From NCBI GenBank assembly GCA_021836225.1, contig JAKBJA010000035.1:1-20220 (forward strand): DNA of 20,220 nucleotides, written 5' to 3'. Shown in pieces: positions 16,845 through 20,220 of this stretch. Source of the DNA: Pseudomonadota bacterium. GTDB lineage: Bacteria; Pseudomonadota; Gammaproteobacteria; Burkholderiales; Thiobacillaceae. Made by a program: the position numbers and the translations under genes. The first letter of the stretch is position 1; every line of letters begins with the position of its first letter. Below the pieces are notes generated by a model. The model was not told the DNA's origin. It worked only from the letters and a program-made list of their open reading frames with translations, and made no database searches.

Positions 16845-16873
16845 AGGCGCGTCCGTTGGGTGCGCCTTTTTTT
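16845..16873 (+). terminator. Strong intrinsic terminator between the cyclase gene and uppP
   Basis: AGGCGCGTCC, loop GTT, GGGTGCGCCT forms a 10-bp stem (two G-U pairs in RNA) whose last T begins a run of seven Ts (16867-16873). It ends the thiC/cyclase transcript. It lies only 17 bp before the uppP ATG and after the TATAAT at 16835, so it might also act as an attenuator of uppP. Confidence 0.85.
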
Positions 16874-16890
16874 ATGTCCGAACCGACTCC

Positions 16891-17721
16891 ATGGCCGACC
16901 CGACCCTGATCCTGCACGCACTCATCCTCGGCTTCGTCGAGGGCATCACCGAATTTCTGCCGATCTCCAGCACCGGCCATCTGATTCTGGCGGGACAGCT
17001 CCTGGGCTTCAACGGGGAGAAGGCCAAGGTGTTCATGATCGCCATCCAGCTGGCGGCGATCTTTGCGGTGGTGTTCGAATACCGGGCGCGGCTCTCGCAC
17101 GTGGCGACGACCTTGCACACCGAGCCGGCGTCACGGCGGCTGGCGCTCAATCTGATGGCGGGTTTCCTGCCGGCGGCGGTGCTGGGCTTCCTGTTCTACA
17201 AGGAGATCAAACACTATCTGTTCAACCCCATCGTGGTGGCCTCTGCGCTGGTGATCGGCGGCCTGCTGATCCTGTGGGCGGAGCGCCGCAAGCACGTCGT
17301 CAGCACGCCTGCGGTAGACGACCTCAACTGGCGCCGCGCGCTGGCGGTGGGTTTCGCGCAGGCGCTGGCGATGATTCCCGGCACCTCGCGCTCGGGTGCG
17401 ACCATCATCGGTGGCCTGTTCCTCGGACTGTCCAGAAAAGCGGCGGCGGAGTTCTCGTTCTTCCTCGCCATCCCCACCATGTTCGCCGCGACAGCGTACG
17501 ACCTCTACAAGAACTGGCACCTGTTCGACGCCGGCGACATCCCGCTGTTCGCCATCGGCGGGGCGGCCTCGTTCGCCAGCGCGCTCTTGGCGGTGCGCAC
17601 GCTGATCAAGTTCGTCAGCCGCCACGACTACACGCTGTTTGCCTGGTATCGCATCCTCTTCGGCGGCGTGGTGCTGGCCACCGCGTACAGCGGGCTGGTC
17701 GACTGGGGCGTGGCGGTCTGA
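16891..17721 (+). CDS. uppP: Undecaprenyl-diphosphate phosphatase (BacA)
   Basis: UppP (276 residues) is an integral membrane enzyme that dephosphorylates undecaprenyl diphosphate, recycling the lipid carrier for peptidoglycan and LPS O-chain; extra copies give bacitracin resistance. Motif 1 '[14 protein letters not shown]' (residues 17-30) has the catalytic Glu pair and His30; motif 2 '[10 protein letters not shown]' near 163-172 has the phosphate-binding Arg. About eight hydrophobic segments are visible, with normal length. The ATG at 16891 has no clear Shine-Dalgarno (upstream CCGAACCGACTCC), and the terminator ends 17 bp before it, so where its transcript begins is unclear. Confidence 0.95.
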   Translation: MADPTLILHALILGFVEGITEFLPISSTGHLILAGQLLGFNGEKAKVFMIAIQLAAIFAVVFEYRARLSHVATTLHTEPASRRLALNLMAGFLPAAVLGFLFYKEIKHYLFNPIVVASALVIGGLLILWAERRKHVVSTPAVDDLNWRRALAVGFAQALAMIPGTSRSGATIIGGLFLGLSRKAAAEFSFFLAIPTMFAATAYDLYKNWHLFDAGDIPLFAIGGAASFASALLAVRTLIKFVSRHDYTLFAWYRILFGGVVLATAYSGLVDWGVAV

Positions 17722-17745
17722 GCCCTTAAGGACTCCGACTTACCT

Positions 17746-17761
17746 ACGGGCTGAAGCCCGT
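17746..17761. repeat. REP-like palindrome between convergent uppP and regA
   Basis: ACGGGCT-GA-AGCCCGT is a perfect 16-bp inverted repeat with a 2-bp centre and no T-run. It sits in a 56-bp convergent gap, where REP elements often occur. CCCTTAAGG, close to the core of the repeat at 3799, lies just upstream at 17723-17731. Confidence 0.5.
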
Positions 17762-17777
17762 GAAAGATCGTATGCGC

Positions 17778-18320
17778 TTAATCCGCCTTGGGCGGATGCT
17801 TGTCGAGTTTGCGCTGCAGCGTGCGGCGGTGCATTTTCAGGGCGCGCGCGGTGGCCGAGATGTTGCCGTCGTGCTCGTTCAGCACTTTCTGGATGTGTTC
17901 CCATTCCAGCCGCGCCACCGACAGCGGTTCAGGGCTGACCTCGAGCGCCGCATCGGGCTCGCCGCGCAAGAGCGCTGCGAGGACCTCGTCGGCATCCGCC
18001 GGCTTCGCCAGGTAATGCCGCGCGCCCAGCCGCACCGCCTCGACCGCGGTGGCGATGCTGGCGTAGCCGGTGAGCACGACGATGGCGGGCGCGGGATTGC
18101 GCGCTGCCAGCTGTTCGACGACTTTCAGTCCCGAAGCGCCGGGCAGCTTGAGATCAACGACGGCGTGGCTGGGAGCGAAGCGTTCCGCCACGGCCTGGGC
18201 TTCGATGGCGTCGTGCGCCAGCGCCACCTCGCAGCCGCGTTTCTGCATCGCGCGGGAGAGCGCAACAGCAAAATCGGCATCGTCCTCGACGATCAGGAGT
18301 CTCATCGCAGCAGCTTTCAT
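17778..18320 (-). CDS. regA: Redox response regulator, RegA/PrrA/ActR family
   Basis: A 180-residue two-domain regulator. The receiver domain has the acidic pocket E12-D13-D14, phospho-acceptor Asp56 ('AVVDLKLPG'), Thr84 ('VVLTGYASIATAVEA') and Lys106. A short Pro-containing linker leads to a Fis-type helix-turn-helix, 'ISATARALKMHRRTLQRKL' (154-172), characteristic of RegA/PrrA/ActR/RoxR. With RegB it would switch respiration, carbon fixation or redox genes in response to oxygen and quinone state. Its start overlaps the regB stop by 4 bp (ATGA), showing coupling; Met6 at 18305 is an alternative start. The last codons form a hairpin on the mRNA (ATCCGCC-caa-GGCGGAT, 17781-17797). Confidence 0.88.
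   Translation of the reverse strand: MKAAAMRLLIVEDDADFAVALSRAMQKRGCEVALAHDAIEAQAVAERFAPSHAVVDLKLPGASGLKVVEQLAARNPAPAIVVLTGYASIATAVEAVRLGARHYLAKPADADEVLAALLRGEPDAALEVSPEPLSVARLEWEHIQKVLNEHDGNISATARALKMHRRTLQRKLDKHPPKAD
17781..17797 (-). terminator. Perfect hairpin spanning the regA 3' codons
   Basis: ATCCGCC and GGCGGAT are perfect 7-bp arms around a 3-nt loop, ending immediately before the regA stop codon on the minus strand. There is no T-run, so it is more likely an mRNA-stabilising or Rho-related 3' structure than a classical terminator. Confidence 0.35.
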
Positions 18321-19573
18321 TTAATCGTTCTCCAGGGCAGGCGGAGGCGCACGCGGGTGCCTCCGCCGTCGCGCTCGGTCAGGGTGAGGCTGCCGCCGAG
18401 CCGCTCCAGCGTGGCGTGGGTGAGCGCCAGCCCCACGCCCCAGCCGCGCCCCGGCTTGCCGCTGAACAGCACGCGGCCGGCCTGCGCCTTCTGCTCGGGG
18501 GTGAGGCCGGGGCCGCGGTCGGCGACGTCGATGACGAGTACGCCAGACTCCGCTTCCGCACTGAATTCAACGGCATCGGGCGAGGCGTCGGCGGCGTTGT
18601 TCAATATGTTCTGAATCGCCTGCTCGAACCCGTCAGGCGGGCTGAATTCACGGCGGTCGGTCGGCATTCGGGTCGTAATGCGCGCGTCGGGGCGCAGCAC
18701 CTGCCAGCGCTCGATCACGTCATTCAGCCAGGCGTCGAGCGGCTGTGCCGCGGGCGGGGTGTCCTGCGCGCGCGCGGCGAGCTGGGTGAGGATGCGCTTG
18801 CATGCCTGCGCCTGCTTTTCGAGCAGCGCACAGTCGGCACCAATGTCGGGGTCGTTGGCGAATTCGGTGGCGAGTTCGTGCGCGGTGGTCTGGATGGTGG
18901 CGAGCGGGGTGGCGAGCTCGTGCGCCGCCAGCGCGGCCTGGGTGCCGAGCGCGACGATGCGCTCGTCGCGCAGCTGCTTTTCGCGCAGGGCAGCGAGTTC
19001 CTGGGCGCGCGCGCGCAGTGCGGCGTGCATGCGGGTGACGAAGAAGGCGATCAGTGCTGCGCTGATCAGGAAGTTGAACCACATGCCGCCCAGGTGCATG
19101 CCGTAGGCGGCCACCGGGTCGGCGATCGCCAGCGGCTGGTAATAGAACAGCAACAAGGCGTAATAGCCGCCCGCCACGGCCGCCAGCATCCACACCCAGC
19201 GCGGGCGCAGGCTGATCGCAGCGATCACGACAGGCACCAGCATCAGCGACACGAAGGGATTGGTCGCGCCGCCGCTGAAAAACACCAGCACCGCAAACGC
19301 GGTGAGATCGGCCAGGAGGTGCGCCAGGAATTCCATCTGCGTGGCCGGTACATCCAGACGCAAACGCCACGCAGTGGACAGCGCAAACAGCCCCATCAGC
19401 ACCAGCACCGCAGTCATCGGAAACAGCGGCATGCGGATGGCGAGACCCCAGTGCAGCCAGGCGATGCCCGCTGCCCAGCCGGCGATCAGCGATACACGCA
19501 CGGCCAGCAGCCGCCCCAGCAGGGCGCGGGCGGGCAGGGTGGACAGCAGGGTGGAATCGGCCGGCGACGACAT
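18317..19573 (-). CDS. regB: Redox sensor histidine kinase, RegB/PrrB/ActS family
   Basis: A 418-residue membrane kinase with about six N-terminal transmembrane segments (residues 20-180). Hallmarks are the ubiquinone-linked 'GGATNPF' (101-107) between membrane helices and the H-box 'ALAAHELATPLATI' with phospho-acceptor His218. The redox-sensing Cys258 in 'EKQAQACKRIL' corresponds to Cys265 of Rhodobacter RegB. The N-box 'QNILNNAADASPDA' (321-334), G1-box 'DVADRGPGL' and 'GRGWGVGLAL' are present, so the ATPase domain looks complete. It should phosphorylate RegA according to the redox state of the quinone pool. It lies directly before regA (4-bp overlap). The ATG at 19573 has no Shine-Dalgarno but a -10 six bases upstream. 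Confidence 0.9.
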   Translation of the reverse strand: MSSPADSTLLSTLPARALLGRLLAVRVSLIAGWAAGIAWLHWGLAIRMPLFPMTAVLVLMGLFALSTAWRLRLDVPATQMEFLAHLLADLTAFAVLVFFSGGATNPFVSLMLVPVVIAAISLRPRWVWMLAAVAGGYYALLLFYYQPLAIADPVAAYGMHLGGMWFNFLISAALIAFFVTRMHAALRARAQELAALREKQLRDERIVALGTQAALAAHELATPLATIQTTAHELATEFANDPDIGADCALLEKQAQACKRILTQLAARAQDTPPAAQPLDAWLNDVIERWQVLRPDARITTRMPTDRREFSPPDGFEQAIQNILNNAADASPDAVEFSAEAESGVLVIDVADRGPGLTPEQKAQAGRVLFSGKPGRGWGVGLALTHATLERLGGSLTLTERDGGGTRVRLRLPWRTIK

Positions 19574-19579
19574 GGCGGC

Positions 19580-19628
19580 ATTGTAATGCCCGCGTCGCCA
19601 CGGGTTGCGCGCTGCGACAATTTGTCCA
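19580..19628 (-). promoter_or_regulatory. regB promoter -10 with possible RegA box
   Basis: On the minus strand TACAAT (19585-19580) lies six bases before the regB ATG, again a leaderless geometry. No good -35 is seen (GCAACC at 17 bp spacing), as expected for an activator-dependent promoter. On the plus strand 19614-19628 reads GCGACAATTTGTCCA, close to the RegR/RegA consensus GCG(G/A)C(A/G)TTNNGNCGC, and contains the inverted repeat GACAA-T-TTGTC. Autoregulation is inferred. Confidence 0.45.
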
Positions 19629-19650
19629 ATTGTGTGCGGCGCGCGTCCCG

Positions 19651-19719
19651 CCTAAAGTGGGATCACGCTTCATCGCGTTATTTCCCCGCTCCCTTCCCGC
19701 CTGCTGGCGGGATTTTTTT
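19651..19719 (+). ncRNA. Candidate short plus-strand RNA ended by an intrinsic terminator
   Basis: TCCCGCC-tgct-GGCGGGA followed by seven Ts (19695-19719) is a strong terminator for plus-strand transcripts, yet no plus-strand gene lies upstream of it back to uppP at 17721, and the hairpin gives no T-run on the other strand. A possible weak promoter (TTGTGT at 19630, TAAAGT at 19651, spacing only 15) would give an RNA of about 60 nt with C-rich CCCCGCTCCCTTCCC. The terminator is well supported; the RNA itself is a hypothesis. Confidence 0.35.
19695..19719 (+). terminator. Plus-strand intrinsic terminator, upstream gene unknown
   Basis: Seven-bp perfect stem TCCCGCC/GGCGGGA with a 4-nt loop and a T7 run at 19713-19719. 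It points away from regB and toward the end of the TonB receptor gene. Confidence 0.8.
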
Positions 19720-19753
19720 GCCGGGGCTGCCGAATCGGGCGGTGACGGAATTG

Positions 19754-19786
19754 AAAAAGCCCCGTGTTTGGCTCACGGGGCTTTTT
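19754..19786. terminator. Bidirectional terminator after the TonB-dependent receptor gene
   Basis: AAAAAGCCCCGTG and CACGGGGCTTTTT are perfect 13-bp arms around a 7-nt loop; each strand ends in a T5 run. It lies 25 bp beyond the receptor stop codon and would end that minus-strand transcript. Confidence 0.9.
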
Positions 19787-19811
19787 GTTGGGCAACGCTT
19801 CGGGCGACAGC

Positions 19812-20220
19812 TTAAAACGGCACATTCACCCCGGCGTAGAACGAACGGCCGGGGCCGGGAACGGCGATACCCCAGGGAACCCCGTTGATCGACATCGTCA
19901 TGCCCTGGCCGACATAGGCGCCGCCCAGCGGCAGCGCGTAGCCTTTGTCGAACAGGTTGTCGATCCCGACGTCGAGACGGACCTGCTTCCATTCGTAACT
20001 GCTGCGCAGATTGATCAGGCTGTAGCCAGCGGTCTCGATCTCGTTGCGGACATCCGAGACATCGTTCTTCGCCGCGACGAACTGCCCTTCCAGCGTATTG
20101 GTCCAGCGTTCGTGTTTTTGCGTCAACGCCAGCTTCGCGTTCAAGGGCATGATGTTGTACAGGTTGTCGCCCGTGTCCCGGTTCTCGCCGCGGGTATAAC
20201 TCACGATGCCGCTGACGGTG
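19812..20220 (-). CDS. TonB-dependent outer-membrane receptor, C-terminal part
   Basis: Only the last 136 or so residues are in the window; the frame is open to the right edge (reading ...TVSGI before MSYTRGENRD). The sequence shows alternating beta-strands of a TonB-dependent barrel. 'LINLRSSYEWKQVRLDVGIDNLFDKGYALPLGG' (here broken: LINLRSSYEWKQVRLDV / GIDNLFDKGYALPLGG) is the usual 'N-L-F-D-K-x-Y' end block, and 'GRSFYAGVNVPF' is the terminal strand ending in Phe. The insert 'GGAYVGQGMTMSINGVPWG' recalls receptors annotated as copper receptors (OprC/NosA type) as far as I remember, but I cannot confirm it. It is followed by its own bidirectional terminator. Confidence 0.85.
   Translation of the reverse strand, partial: TVSGIVSYTRGENRDTGDNLYNIMPLNAKLALTQKHERWTNTLEGQFVAAKNDVSDVRNEIETAGYSLINLRSSYEWKQVRLDVGIDNLFDKGYALPLGGAYVGQGMTMSINGVPWGIAVPGPGRSFYAGVNVPF

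Overview
The window is GC-rich, densely coded chromosomal DNA from a Gram-negative proteobacterium. The outer-membrane genes (tolC, waaA, a TonB-dependent receptor), a RegB/RegA-type redox two-component pair and the thiC, pcm and rhodanese neighbourhood suggest a betaproteobacterium, perhaps a Thiobacillus-like member of the Nitrosomonadales. That placement is inference from protein style and gene order; no rRNA or other marker is present.

Layout. Bases 1-2636 hold the 3' part of a CorC-like CBS-domain gene, a convergent MidA/NDUFAF7-type methyltransferase, and a divergent pteridine-reductase-like SDR gene. Bases 2679-4837 hold an exported metallo-beta-lactamase-fold hydrolase broken by a one-base frameshift, a three-copy 18-bp tandem repeat, a bactofilin gene and a gene-free stretch rich in short inverted repeats. 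Bases 4838-6250 are a DHA2-type drug exporter. Bases 6300-8137 look like a small accessory island: a RelE-like toxin and XRE antitoxin pair behind a 17-bp palindromic operator, a second HigA-type antitoxin with no matching toxin, and an AT-richer gene with a PD-(D/E)XK-like motif.

Bases 8183-12851 are cell-envelope and housekeeping genes: a UDP-glucuronate-4-epimerase-like gene, the Kdo transferase gene waaA, and a pcm-like, rhodanese and tolC series on the opposite strand whose end overlaps the end of waaA. Bases 12926-15031 are a TPP riboswitch and thiC. They are followed by a 7TM-DISM/GGDEF diguanylate cyclase, a strong terminator and uppP (undecaprenyl-diphosphate phosphatase). Bases 17778-19573 encode the RegA/RegB-type redox two-component system with a possible RegA box upstream. 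A plus-strand terminator with no plus-strand gene before it may mark a small RNA. The window ends inside a TonB-dependent receptor with its own bidirectional terminator.

The most unusual signals are the toxin/antitoxin/orphan-antitoxin series with its operator, the unexplained plus-strand terminator beside regB, two promoters with the identical geometry TACAAT-6 nt-ATG (predicted leaderless starts), the TPP riboswitch with a hairpin overlapping its 3' end, and the single-base frameshift in the hydrolase gene. I did not find a system that I can confidently call wholly new.
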